From: Thioalkalivibrio sp. ALJ24
GTDB taxonomy: Bacteria; Pseudomonadota; Gammaproteobacteria; Ectothiorhodospirales; Ectothiorhodospiraceae
DNA length: 64,000 bases
Direction: 5' to 3'
Assembly (NCBI RefSeq): GCF_000377785.1
Contig: NZ_KB898726.1
Coordinates: 89,801-153,800 of the forward strand
The notes beneath the pieces are model-generated. The model was not told where the DNA came from. It was given only the letters and a program-made list of their open reading frames with translations, and did not search any database. Below are positions 9,778 through 17,796 of this stretch, one piece after another. Within the stretch, counting starts at the first letter, position 1. Each line of letters starts with the position of its first letter. The translations under genes and the position numbers were made by a program.

Positions 9778-11139
9778 ATGGCCGTCGAGAGGCTGCCCTC
9801 CGGGGTCGATCTTGCGACCCTGGCGGGGCGTTTCCCGGAACGTTACCCCCATCTGCTGGAGTCGGCCCTGATTGGACAGGCCCCGGCGCGTTTCTCCATC
9901 CTTTTCGCCTTTCCCGGGCGCACCCTGGACGCCAGCGAGCCCGAATCGCTGCTCGCGGCCCCGGATGTCGATCTGGCGTCACCGCCGCCCGGGTTGCAAC
10001 CGGCGCCCGAACATGCCCATCTGCCGTTCCTCGGCGGCTGGTTCCTGTACGTGGGCTACGAATTCGCCTGGCACCTGGAACCGGCGCTGGGCGAGTTCGC
10101 GCCGGATCCGTGGCTGCCCACGGCGCTCGCGACCCGGTTCCCCGCCGCGGTGATCCATGACCACCATGAAGGCGTGACCTGGTGGGTGGACGCCGAAGGG
10201 GATCCCGCGCGGCGCGAATGCCTGTTCACCGATCTCGCCGGGTTGCGGGAACACCCGCCGAGGGCGCAGCAGGCCCGTGATGGTCTTCTGCCCGGCCTGG
10301 TCCTGCAGGAAGACGATCCGGACTACTACCGGCGGGCCGTGCGGGGCGCGCTGGAATATATCCGGGCCGGCGACACGTTTCAGGCCAATCTGTCGCGGGA
10401 ATGGCACGGACAGGCGCAGTCACCACTGGACACGGCGGAGCTTTACCGGCGCCTGCGCCGCGCCAATGCCGCACCGTTCGCCGCCTGGTTGCGGCTGCCG
10501 GGAGGCGAGGTCATCAGTTCATCGCCGGAACGCCTGGTCTCGGCGCAGGACGGCGTGGCCGAGACCCGGCCGATCGCCGGCACCCGTCGGCGCGATATCG
10601 ACGCGGATGCCGATCGCCGGCTCTCGGGGGAACTGGAGGTCAACCGCAAGGAACGGGCCGAGCACGTGATGCTGGTGGACCTGGAGCGCAACGATCTGGG
10701 CCGGGTCGCGCGTACCGGCAGCGTGCGCGTGTCGGAGCTCATGACCATCGAAAGCTATCGTCGGGTCCATCACATCGTCTCCAGCATCACCGCGCATCTG
10801 CGGCCGGGCACCCCCGCCCGCGAACTGCTGCGTGCGACCTTCCCCGGCGGGACGATCACCGGCTGCCCCAAGATTCGCTCGATGCAGGTGATCCAGGAGC
10901 TGGAGGGGCGGGTACCGCGTGGCGCCTATACCGGCTCCTGCGGCTATGTCAGTGACCATGGGCGGATGGACACCAACATCCTGATCCGGACCCTGGTGGT
11001 GCGGGACCGCGAACTGCGGTTCCGGGCCGGGGCCGGCATCGTGGCCGATTCGGACCCCGATCAGGAACTGGCCGAGACCCGCCACAAGGCCCGTGGCTTG
11101 CTGGATGCGCTGGGAGTCAACGCGGAGCCGCACGGATGA
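9778..11139 (+). CDS. pabB: Aminodeoxychorismate synthase component I
   Basis: PabB converts chorismate and ammonia to 4-amino-4-deoxychorismate on the folate pathway. The 453-residue protein has the chorismate-utilising domain in its C-terminal two thirds, with EVNRKERAEHVMLVDLERND and the PabB-like FPGGTITGCPK. The loop holding Lys274 in E. coli PabB (PIKGT) here reads PIAGT with Ala267, as in anthranilate synthase. Assignment to PabB rests on length, the TITGCPK motif and the 4-base overlap with pabC. Confidence 0.85.
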   Translation: MAVERLPSGVDLATLAGRFPERYPHLLESALIGQAPARFSILFAFPGRTLDASEPESLLAAPDVDLASPPPGLQPAPEHAHLPFLGGWFLYVGYEFAWHLEPALGEFAPDPWLPTALATRFPAAVIHDHHEGVTWWVDAEGDPARRECLFTDLAGLREHPPRAQQARDGLLPGLVLQEDDPDYYRRAVRGALEYIRAGDTFQANLSREWHGQAQSPLDTAELYRRLRRANAAPFAAWLRLPGGEVISSSPERLVSAQDGVAETRPIAGTRRRDIDADADRRLSGELEVNRKERAEHVMLVDLERNDLGRVARTGSVRVSELMTIESYRRVHHIVSSITAHLRPGTPARELLRATFPGGTITGCPKIRSMQVIQELEGRVPRGAYTGSCGYVSDHGRMDTNILIRTLVVRDRELRFRAGAGIVADSDPDQELAETRHKARGLLDALGVNAEPHG

Positions 11140-11942
11140 TCCGGGTGAACGGCGAGCCGCGGGAGCAGGTGACGGCGGATGATCGCGGGCTGTTGCTGGG
11201 CGACGGACTGTTCGAGACCGTGCTGGTGCGCGAAGGTCATGCCTGCCTGTGGCCGTGGCACCGGGCACGCCTGGAGCACGGGCTGGAACGCCTCGGCTTC
11301 CCGACGCAGGATATGGAGGACCTGCGCGCAGAGGTGGAAACGGCAGGCGGCTCCGGGGAGCGGCTGGTGCGTCTGACCCTGACCCGGGGTTCCGGACCGC
11401 GCGGCTATGCCCCGCCAGAACACCCTGCCGTGACCCGGATCGTCAGTACCGGGCCGGCCCTGTCGCGGCCGGCGCCGGACGAGGTCGTTCCGCTGCGGGT
11501 CGGGTTCGCGGACATCCCGGTCAGCGTCAATCCCGCGCTGGCCGGGATCAAGCACCTGGGGCGGCTGGATCATGTTCTGGCACGCATGCACTGGCGCGCC
11601 GGTGAGGACGAGGCGATCCTGCGGGATGCGAACGGGCGGATCACCTGTGCCACCCAGGGCAACCTGTGGCTGCGCGAGGGTATGCAGCTGCTGACGCCGC
11701 CGGTGGAGTCCGCCGGGGTAGCCGGGACCCGGCGGGCCTGGATCCTGGAGCGTGCCATGGAATTCGGCGTCCGTGTGGTCGTCGAATGGCCGTCACTCGA
11801 ACGGCTGCAGGCCGCCGAGGGGTTGTACGTGAGCAACGCGCGACTGGGGCTCATGCCCGCCGTCCCGGGCGAGAACGGGATCATGGCCGACGAGCCGGCG
11901 CCACTGCAGGCGCTCAGGAGGGCATTGCATGAAGCGGATTAG
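11136..11942 (+). CDS. pabC: 4-amino-4-deoxychorismate lyase PabC
   Basis: PabC is a fold-type IV PLP enzyme that releases pyruvate from aminodeoxychorismate to give 4-aminobenzoate. The 268-residue protein has its PLP lysine at Lys139 in AGIKHLGRLDHVLARMH, close to the E. coli PabC sequence. Its ATG overlaps the pabB stop (ATGA) and its 3' end overlaps mltG by 14 bases, so the three are one operon. The pabC-mltG-tmk-holB order is shared with E. coli. Confidence 0.92.
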   Translation: MIRVNGEPREQVTADDRGLLLGDGLFETVLVREGHACLWPWHRARLEHGLERLGFPTQDMEDLRAEVETAGGSGERLVRLTLTRGSGPRGYAPPEHPAVTRIVSTGPALSRPAPDEVVPLRVGFADIPVSVNPALAGIKHLGRLDHVLARMHWRAGEDEAILRDANGRITCATQGNLWLREGMQLLTPPVESAGVAGTRRAWILERAMEFGVRVVVEWPSLERLQAAEGLYVSNARLGLMPAVPGENGIMADEPAPLQALRRALHEAD

Positions 11943-12972
11943 GAAGATCCTGATGGTGACCGGGCTGGCGGGGCTGCTGCTGGCGACGGCCGGGGCACTG
12001 TGGCTGGCGGACTGGTACCGCGGGCAGCTCGAACGGCCGCTGGCGCTGGAGGAGCCGCAGCGCTTCGAGCTGGAATCGGGTACCGGCCTGCGCAGTCTGG
12101 CGCGCGAGTTCGAACGCCGTGGCTGGGTGGAGTCGGCACGGGTGATCGAGGTGTACGCTCGGCGCAAGGGGCTCGCGGGCCGACTGCAGGCCGGCGAGTA
12201 CGCCGTGGATGCCGGGATGACGCCGGCGGATCTGGTGCAGGCCATGGCAAGCGGGGATGTGGTACAGCATCGCCTGACGCTGCCGGAGGGCTGGACCGCG
12301 CGGCACGCGCTGGACGCAGTGCGCAACCACGACGAACTGGAACCGCCGCCGGAGTCGGTGGGCGTGAACAATCTGGTCGAAGTGCTGGGACTGGAGGGAA
12401 TCGAACATCCGGAGGGCTGGTTCCTGCCGGACACCTATTTCTTCGGCTCCGGCACGGATGCGCTGGATGTGCTGCGGCGCGCCCACCGCGCAATGCAGGC
12501 GACGCTGGAGGCAGCCTGGGCCGGACGTGCCGATGACCTGCCGCTGGAGGATCCGTACGAGCTGCTGATCCTGGCCTCCATCGTGGAACGCGAGACCGGC
12601 CGCGGTGACGAACGCGACCGGGTGGCCGCGGTGTTCGTGAACCGCCTGCGCGAGGGGATGCGCCTGCAGACCGACCCCACACTGCTGTACGTGCAGGAGA
12701 CCGGGGTACAGCGGCTGACCGGCGCGGAGCTGGAACGCGACCATCCGTACAACACCTACACGCGTGCCGGGCTCCCGCCGACGCCCATCGCGCTGCCGGG
12801 ACGGGCCGCGATCGAGGCCGCCGCGCGCCCGGCGGACACACGCGACTTCTATTTCGTGTCACGCAACGACGGCAGCCACCATTTTTCCGAGACCTATCGC
12901 GAACACCGCGAGGCGGTGATTCGTTATCAACTGGATGGCGATGCCAGCCGCTACGGCCGGAGGGGACGCTGA
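11929..12972 (+). CDS. mltG: Endolytic transglycosylase MltG
   Basis: MltG cuts nascent glycan strands and ends peptidoglycan chain growth at the inner membrane. The 347-residue protein has one N-terminal membrane anchor (about residues 6-27) and a YceG-like periplasmic domain. The likely catalytic residue is Glu220 in ILASIVERETG, equivalent to Glu218 in E. coli MltG. The NTYTRAGLPPTPI and DFYFVSRNDGSHHFS stretches are typical of the family. It overlaps both neighbours. Confidence 0.94.
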   Translation: MKRIRKILMVTGLAGLLLATAGALWLADWYRGQLERPLALEEPQRFELESGTGLRSLAREFERRGWVESARVIEVYARRKGLAGRLQAGEYAVDAGMTPADLVQAMASGDVVQHRLTLPEGWTARHALDAVRNHDELEPPPESVGVNNLVEVLGLEGIEHPEGWFLPDTYFFGSGTDALDVLRRAHRAMQATLEAAWAGRADDLPLEDPYELLILASIVERETGRGDERDRVAAVFVNRLREGMRLQTDPTLLYVQETGVQRLTGAELERDHPYNTYTRAGLPPTPIALPGRAAIEAAARPADTRDFYFVSRNDGSHHFSETYREHREAVIRYQLDGDASRYGRRGR

Positions 12973-13607
12973 TGCGCGGACGTTTCCTGACCCTGGAGGG
13001 CATCGAGGGCGCGGGCAAATCCACCCAGATGGAGGCCCTGGTCGCGGAGGTGGAGGGCGCCGGCCACCGGGTCCGGACGACTCGCGAGCCCGGTGGCACC
13101 GGTCTCGGGGAACGCCTGCGCGGACTGCTGCTGGACCCGGACCTGCCGCCGATGATCCCGGAGGTCGAGCTACTGCTGATGTTCGCGGCACGCGCGCAGC
13201 ACATCGCCGAGGTCATCGAACCGGCCCTGGATGCCGGAGCGTGGGTGATCAGCGACCGCTTCACGGATGCCAGCTTTGCCTACCAGGGCGGGGGCCGCGG
13301 CCTGGGCGATGCCCGGGTCGCCGCGCTGGAGGCATGGGTCCAGGGCGAGCTGCGCCCGGATCTGGTCATCCTGCTCGACATCGACCCGGAGACGGGCTTG
13401 CAGCGCGCTGTGCAGCGGGGCCGCCGGGACCGCATCGAACGCGAGGCGATGGATTTCTTCCAACGTGCACGCGAGGCCTATCGCCGCCGGGCGGAAGCGG
13501 ATCCGGAGCGTTATCTGCTGGTCGATGCCACCGCCGATCCCGACACGGTGGCACAACGCATCCGCACGGGTCTCGCGCAGCGCGGTTTGACGGGAGCCAT
13601 GTCGTGA
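12972..13607 (+). CDS. tmk: Thymidylate kinase
   Basis: Tmk phosphorylates dTMP to dTDP. The 211-residue protein has the P-loop GIEGAGKST at residues 10-18, the TREPGGT motif near 36-42, the DRF motif in SDRFTDAS, and a GRRDR lid segment. Its ATG shares the last base of the mltG stop codon, and holB starts inside its own stop codon, so translation is probably coupled along the operon. Confidence 0.96.
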   Translation: MRGRFLTLEGIEGAGKSTQMEALVAEVEGAGHRVRTTREPGGTGLGERLRGLLLDPDLPPMIPEVELLLMFAARAQHIAEVIEPALDAGAWVISDRFTDASFAYQGGGRGLGDARVAALEAWVQGELRPDLVILLDIDPETGLQRAVQRGRRDRIEREAMDFFQRAREAYRRRAEADPERYLLVDATADPDTVAQRIRTGLAQRGLTGAMS

Positions 13608-14638
13608 ACACGGCAGCGATGAGCACCGGTCCCGCGCCGTGGCTGCTCGGCCCATGGCAGACGCTGCTGGAGCGGGCGGCGGCGGGCCGGCTCCCCGGCG
13701 GGCTGCTGGTGACCGGGGCCGAAGGAACCGGCAAGGGCTGGCTGGTCACCGCCTTTCTGCAACGGTTGTACTGCGACCGCGCGAGCGGGTTGCAGCCGGC
13801 CTGCGGCGACTGCGGGGGCTGTCGCAGCCTTGCGGGCGGGGTGCATCCGGAAGTGCACGAGGTGATGCCCCCGGAGCCGGGCAAGGAGATCCCGGTGGAT
13901 GCGATCCGCACGGCCAGCGAATTCCTCGGCCTGAGCGGGTCCGCCACGTGGCGTGTACTGCGGCTGCATCCTGCCGAGGCGATGAATGCCAGTGCTGCGA
14001 ATGCGCTGCTCAAGACCCTGGAGGAGCCGCCCTCCGGTGCCCTGGCGATCCTTGAAAGCGCCCGTCCGTCGGCGCTGCCGGCCACGATCCGCAGCCGCTG
14101 CCAGAATCTGCACCTCGCAACCCCGAGCCTGGATCAGGCGCGTGCCTGGCTGGCCGGCATGACGGACGACCCGGGCGCTGTGGAGGCGGCCTGGGCGGCG
14201 GCGCTGGGGCGACCGATGACCGCGGCCGAGCTGCTCGCCGATCCCGATCGCCAGGCCGCCTGGGAACGCGACCGCGATGCCCTGACTGGGCTGTTGCGGG
14301 CGACCGACCTCCATTCGGTGGTACCCGCGCTCATGCGCTGCGACCCGGAAACCCTGGTCCCGCGCTTGCAGGCGCTGCTGCTGTCCGCGCAGCGCTGGCT
14401 GGCCAGTGGGGAGATGGACCGGTTCGGTGCGCAGTTCCCGCGCGAAGACCTGCAGCGCTTCGCGCGCGAGCGGGGAGCCCGTGGCATGGCCTCGCTGGTA
14501 CAGCAGTCCCGCCAGTGGCAGCGGCAGCTGCGTACCACGCTGAACCCGCAATTGCGCATGGAAGACATGGCCGCGGCGATGCTGCCGCTGACCACCCCGC
14601 AGCGGGTGGCGTACGGGGATCGCTCCGGGGCATACTGA
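13604..14638 (+). CDS. holB: DNA polymerase III subunit delta prime
   Basis: Delta prime is part of the clamp loader that opens the beta clamp. The 344-residue protein has a modified Walker A (GAEGTGKG), four zinc-binding cysteines (YCDRASGLQPACGDCGGC) and a sensor region near NALLKTLEEPP. The start is the GTG at 13604, which overlaps the tmk stop as GTGA and has GGGAG about 7 bases upstream. An ATG five codons later lacks a ribosome site. Confidence 0.92.
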   Translation: MNTAAMSTGPAPWLLGPWQTLLERAAAGRLPGGLLVTGAEGTGKGWLVTAFLQRLYCDRASGLQPACGDCGGCRSLAGGVHPEVHEVMPPEPGKEIPVDAIRTASEFLGLSGSATWRVLRLHPAEAMNASAANALLKTLEEPPSGALAILESARPSALPATIRSRCQNLHLATPSLDQARAWLAGMTDDPGAVEAAWAAALGRPMTAAELLADPDRQAAWERDRDALTGLLRATDLHSVVPALMRCDPETLVPRLQALLLSAQRWLASGEMDRFGAQFPREDLQRFARERGARGMASLVQQSRQWQRQLRTTLNPQLRMEDMAAAMLPLTTPQRVAYGDRSGAY

Positions 14639-14677
14639 GCGCCGTCCACAAGACCTTTATCGGAACCGGGAGGGCCC

Positions 14678-15016
14678 ATGGCCGGGCAAGGGATGCTGAC
14701 CTTGGCAATCAAGGAAAAACCCGCGCTGTACGCGGCGTACATGCCCTTTGTAAAAAACGGCGGGCTGTTCATCCCCACCGACAAATCCTACAAGATGGGG
14801 GACCAGGTGTTTCTCCTGCTCTCCCTTCTGGACGATGGCGACCGCCTGCCAACGCCCTGCACGGTCATCTGGATCACGCCGCCGCGGGCCCAGGGCAACC
14901 GTCTGCGCGGGATCGGCGTGCAGTTCAACTCCTCCGACAAGGGTCAGACCCGGCGGCGGATCGAGGATCACCTCGGCGGCATGCTCAACTCGGATCGCAA
15001 GACGCATACCTTCTGA
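14678..15016 (+). CDS. pilZ: PilZ domain protein (type IV pilus assembly)
   Basis: A 112-residue single-domain protein of the PilZ family, with the GGLFIPTDKSYKMGDQVFLLL and GIGVQF segments seen in the PilZ pilus-assembly proteins next to holB in Pseudomonas and relatives. The N-terminal RxxxR c-di-GMP motif is absent, as in the original PilZ, so it probably acts through protein partners (PilB and FimX in other species). The ATG is preceded by GGGAGGG. Confidence 0.87.
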   Translation: MAGQGMLTLAIKEKPALYAAYMPFVKNGGLFIPTDKSYKMGDQVFLLLSLLDDGDRLPTPCTVIWITPPRAQGNRLRGIGVQFNSSDKGQTRRRIEDHLGGMLNSDRKTHTF

Positions 15017-15037
15017 TTCCGGCCCCCGGAGCGGTAG

Positions 15038-16168
15038 TCAGGCGCCCGGCAGAATCTCGCTGAGGTGCTCCACGGCGCGATCCAGGTCCGCCGTGGCGTG
15101 GTAGAAATGCGGCGAGAAGCGGATGCCTCCACCGCGCATGGCGCACAGCACCCCGGCCTCCTGCAGGCGCTTGTAGACCTCCTCAAGAGAGATCCCGTCA
15201 AGCAGGTCGGGGGACGGCCGGAAGGTCAGGATGCCGGCACGACGCTGGCGCGGGCTGAGGATCTCGCAGCCCAGCGAGCGCAGACGGTCTTCCAGGTGCA
15301 GCCAGTGTTCCCGAATCTCTTCATCCACCCGGTCCATGCCGGTCTCCAGCAGCAGCGACAGACTGCCGTGCAGTGCATGGATCCCCAGCATGTTCGGGCT
15401 GCCGGGCTCGAAACGCCGCGCGGTGGGCGAGGGCGCCAGTGACGGATTGTCGAAATCCCCGGCGTGTTCCAGCATGTGCCAGCCGTATTCGTTCAGCGTC
15501 AGCCGATCCCGCGCCTGCGGATCGACGTAGAACAGGCCGATGCCTTCCGGCGCGAGCATCCATTTGTGCGCATCGGCCATCACGAAATCGGCCTGACAGC
15601 CGGGGGCATCAAAGGGCAGGGCGCCGAGATGCTGGATCGCGTCGACGCAGAACAGGACTCCGCGCTTGTGCAGTTCGTTGCCGAGAAACTGCACATCCAG
15701 GCGCAGGCCGGTGTCGTAGCGTACCGCGCTGGTGGAGAGCAGGGCGGTGTCGCCATCACAGGCGCGCAGCAGATCGAGTTCCGGTTCCTCGCCGACCGTG
15801 ACCTCGCGCACTTCCAGGTTGAAACGTTCCGCGGCCGCGTGCCACACCACGCGGTTCGAGGGAAATTCGCCCGCGGGGATCACGATGTTCTGGCCCGCCT
15901 TCCAGGGCAGTCCGAACGCCACCATCGACAGTGCCTCGGACGTGTTCTTCACGAACGCCACGTCCTCCGCCGCCGGGGCTCCGATCAGCTGGCGCGCCAG
16001 TTCGCGTGTAGCCGCGATGGTCTCCAGCCAGCGGCCATAGCCCCGTGACCCGCGATGCAGGTTCTCGCGCGCGAAGGCCTCCACCGCTTCGACGGTACGC
16101 CGGGGCCAGGGCCCGACTGCCGCGTGGTTCAGGTGGATGATGTCGTCGTGGGGAAACTCCGAATTCAT
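15038..16168 (-). CDS. Class V aminotransferase-fold PLP enzyme, function unassigned
   Basis: A 376-residue PLP enzyme of the NifS/isopenicillin-N-epimerase-like class V fold. The PLP lysine is Lys202 in VMADAHKWMLAPEG, and the aspartate that contacts the PLP nitrogen is in LFCVDAIQHLGAL. It starts with the LNHAAVGPWP motif of this group. The catalytic cysteine loop of SufS-type desulfurases is not present; the C-terminal region reads CAMRGGGIRFSPHFYH, so a desulfurase role is unlikely. The ATG at 16168 has AAGGAGGG in front. It diverges from the KamA-family gene across 254 bases. The reaction cannot be named. Confidence 0.82.
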   Translation of the reverse strand: MNSEFPHDDIIHLNHAAVGPWPRRTVEAVEAFARENLHRGSRGYGRWLETIAATRELARQLIGAPAAEDVAFVKNTSEALSMVAFGLPWKAGQNIVIPAGEFPSNRVVWHAAAERFNLEVREVTVGEEPELDLLRACDGDTALLSTSAVRYDTGLRLDVQFLGNELHKRGVLFCVDAIQHLGALPFDAPGCQADFVMADAHKWMLAPEGIGLFYVDPQARDRLTLNEYGWHMLEHAGDFDNPSLAPSPTARRFEPGSPNMLGIHALHGSLSLLLETGMDRVDEEIREHWLHLEDRLRSLGCEILSPRQRRAGILTFRPSPDLLDGISLEEVYKRLQEAGVLCAMRGGGIRFSPHFYHATADLDRAVEHLSEILPGA

Positions 16169-16422
16169 GATGCCCTCCTTGCAAGTAGGGGCGAGGGTAA
16201 CCCAGCGGGCTGGCAAAATGGTAACTTGAGTGGTCGCGGGCCATCCCTTGTTCCCCCGCAAACCGCTTGATAACGTACGCATCGCTGTTTCCCCGATGGG
16301 GCAGCCCTCGCCCCGAAGGCCCGCCGCGCGACCGACCCGGTGCCGGAGCCACCATGATTTCGACGATCGCGACGGCTGAAAGCGGCCATCGCGGACGTTC
16401 CGACCGTCGACAGGAGGTACGG

Positions 16423-17793
16423 ATGAACTCCGTTCTCAAGTTCTACCAGGACCCGGAGGCGGGCTCGATCGAGCCGCGCGAGTTCCAGGTCTACAACGAT
16501 CGCAACCTGGATCGCATCGAGGCCCTGGAGCGTGTCCCCGAAGACATGCGTTTTGACATGCGCGTGGTGGCCAGCGTGCTGCCTTTCCGCGTCAATGAAT
16601 ACGTAATCGACGAATTGATCGATTGGGACAACATCCCGCAGGATCCGATGTTCCAGCTGACCTTCCCGCAGCGGGAGATGCTTTCGCCGGAGGCCTTCGA
16701 GCGAATGGCCGAGCTGCATCGACGGGGTGCCGACCGCAGGGAGATCGCCGCGCTGGCGAAGGAACTGCGCGAGGAGCTGAACCCGCACCCTGCCGGCCAG
16801 ATGGAACTGAACCGCCCCAGCGAGGACGACGGCGAGGTCATCAACGGTCTGCAGCACAAGTATCGCGAGACCCTCCTGTTCTTCCCCAGTCAGGGCCAGA
16901 CCTGCCACTCCTACTGCACGTTCTGCTTCCGCTGGGCGCAGTTCGTGGGCGACAAGGATCTGCGCATCGCCTCCACCGATGCGGGCCTGCTGCATCAGTA
17001 CCTGCGTGAACATCCCGCTATATCGGATCTGCTCATGACCGGCGGGGATCCGATGGTCATGAAAACCAGGAACCTGCGTGGCTATCTGGAGGGTCTGCTG
17101 GAACCCGGACTGGAGCATGTGCAGACCGTGCGGATCGGAACCAAGGCGCTGTCCTTCTGGCCGTACCGTTTCGTGACGGAGGGCGATGCCGATGACCTGC
17201 TGCGGTTGCTGGAACAGCTGGTCGAGGGCGGCAAGCACGTGGCCCTGATGGCGCATTACAACCACCCGAACGAGCTGCGCACCCCGATCGCCCGCGAGGC
17301 GATCCGCCGGGTGCGTGACACCGGCGCCGAGATCCGCGCCCAGGGGCCGCTGCTTCGCCACATCAACGACGACCCGCAGGCCTGGGCCGATCTGTGGCGC
17401 GAGCAGGTGCGCCTCGGGATCATCCCGTACTACATGTTCGTGGAGCGCGACACCGGCGCCCGGCGCTACTTCGAGGTGCCGCTGGCGCGCGCCTGGGAGA
17501 TCTACCGCGAGGCGATGCAGCAGGTATCGGGGCTGGCGCGCACCGCGCGCGGGCCGTCCATGAGCGCCGATCCGGGCAAGGTGGAGATCCAGGGCGTGAC
17601 CGAGATCCACGGGGAGAAGGTCTTCGTGCTGCGCTTCATCCAGGGCCGCAACCCGGACTGGGTGCAGCGCCCGTTCTTCGCCCGTTGCGACGAGAACGCC
17701 ACCTGGCTGAACCAGCTGAAACCGGCTTTCGGCGAGGAGAAGTTCTTCTTCGAGGACGAATTCGAGGCGATGAAGGCCGGCCACGGGGTCTGA
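16423..17793 (+). CDS. KamA-family radical SAM, PLP-dependent aminomutase-like protein
   Basis: A 456-residue relative of lysine 2,3-aminomutase. The radical SAM cluster cysteines are Cys161, Cys165 and Cys168 (CHSYCTFC). Arg170 matches the substrate-carboxylate arginine (Arg134 of the clostridial enzyme), and Lys386 in SADPGK aligns with the PLP lysine Lys337. Of the two aspartates that hold the lysine side-chain amine, Asp293 is kept (Asp316 in LLRHINDD) but Asp330 becomes Ser379. The substrate is therefore probably not lysine. RBS AGGAGGT precedes the ATG; bioA follows three bases after the stop codon. Confidence 0.85.
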   Translation: MNSVLKFYQDPEAGSIEPREFQVYNDRNLDRIEALERVPEDMRFDMRVVASVLPFRVNEYVIDELIDWDNIPQDPMFQLTFPQREMLSPEAFERMAELHRRGADRREIAALAKELREELNPHPAGQMELNRPSEDDGEVINGLQHKYRETLLFFPSQGQTCHSYCTFCFRWAQFVGDKDLRIASTDAGLLHQYLREHPAISDLLMTGGDPMVMKTRNLRGYLEGLLEPGLEHVQTVRIGTKALSFWPYRFVTEGDADDLLRLLEQLVEGGKHVALMAHYNHPNELRTPIAREAIRRVRDTGAEIRAQGPLLRHINDDPQAWADLWREQVRLGIIPYYMFVERDTGARRYFEVPLARAWEIYREAMQQVSGLARTARGPSMSADPGKVEIQGVTEIHGEKVFVLRFIQGRNPDWVQRPFFARCDENATWLNQLKPAFGEEKFFFEDEFEAMKAGHGV

Positions 17794-17796
17794 CCC

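Noticed and set aside
9778-11139. Assignment of the chorismate enzyme as anthranilate synthase TrpE because of the PIAGT loop and HLLESA near the N-terminus
   Set aside because: Length, the TITGCPK motif and the 4-base overlap with pabC fit PabB better; no trpG or trpD gene is adjacent.
15038-16168. Class V enzyme as a cysteine desulfurase
   Set aside because: The loop that holds the catalytic cysteine in SufS/IscS proteins is absent, and no suf or isc gene is near.
16423-17793. Loss of the PLP lysine in the KamA-family protein
   Set aside because: At first the GGGGK motif seemed absent, but counting from the preceding Ser-Gly shows Lys386 in ADPGK at exactly the same distance, so the lysine is kept.
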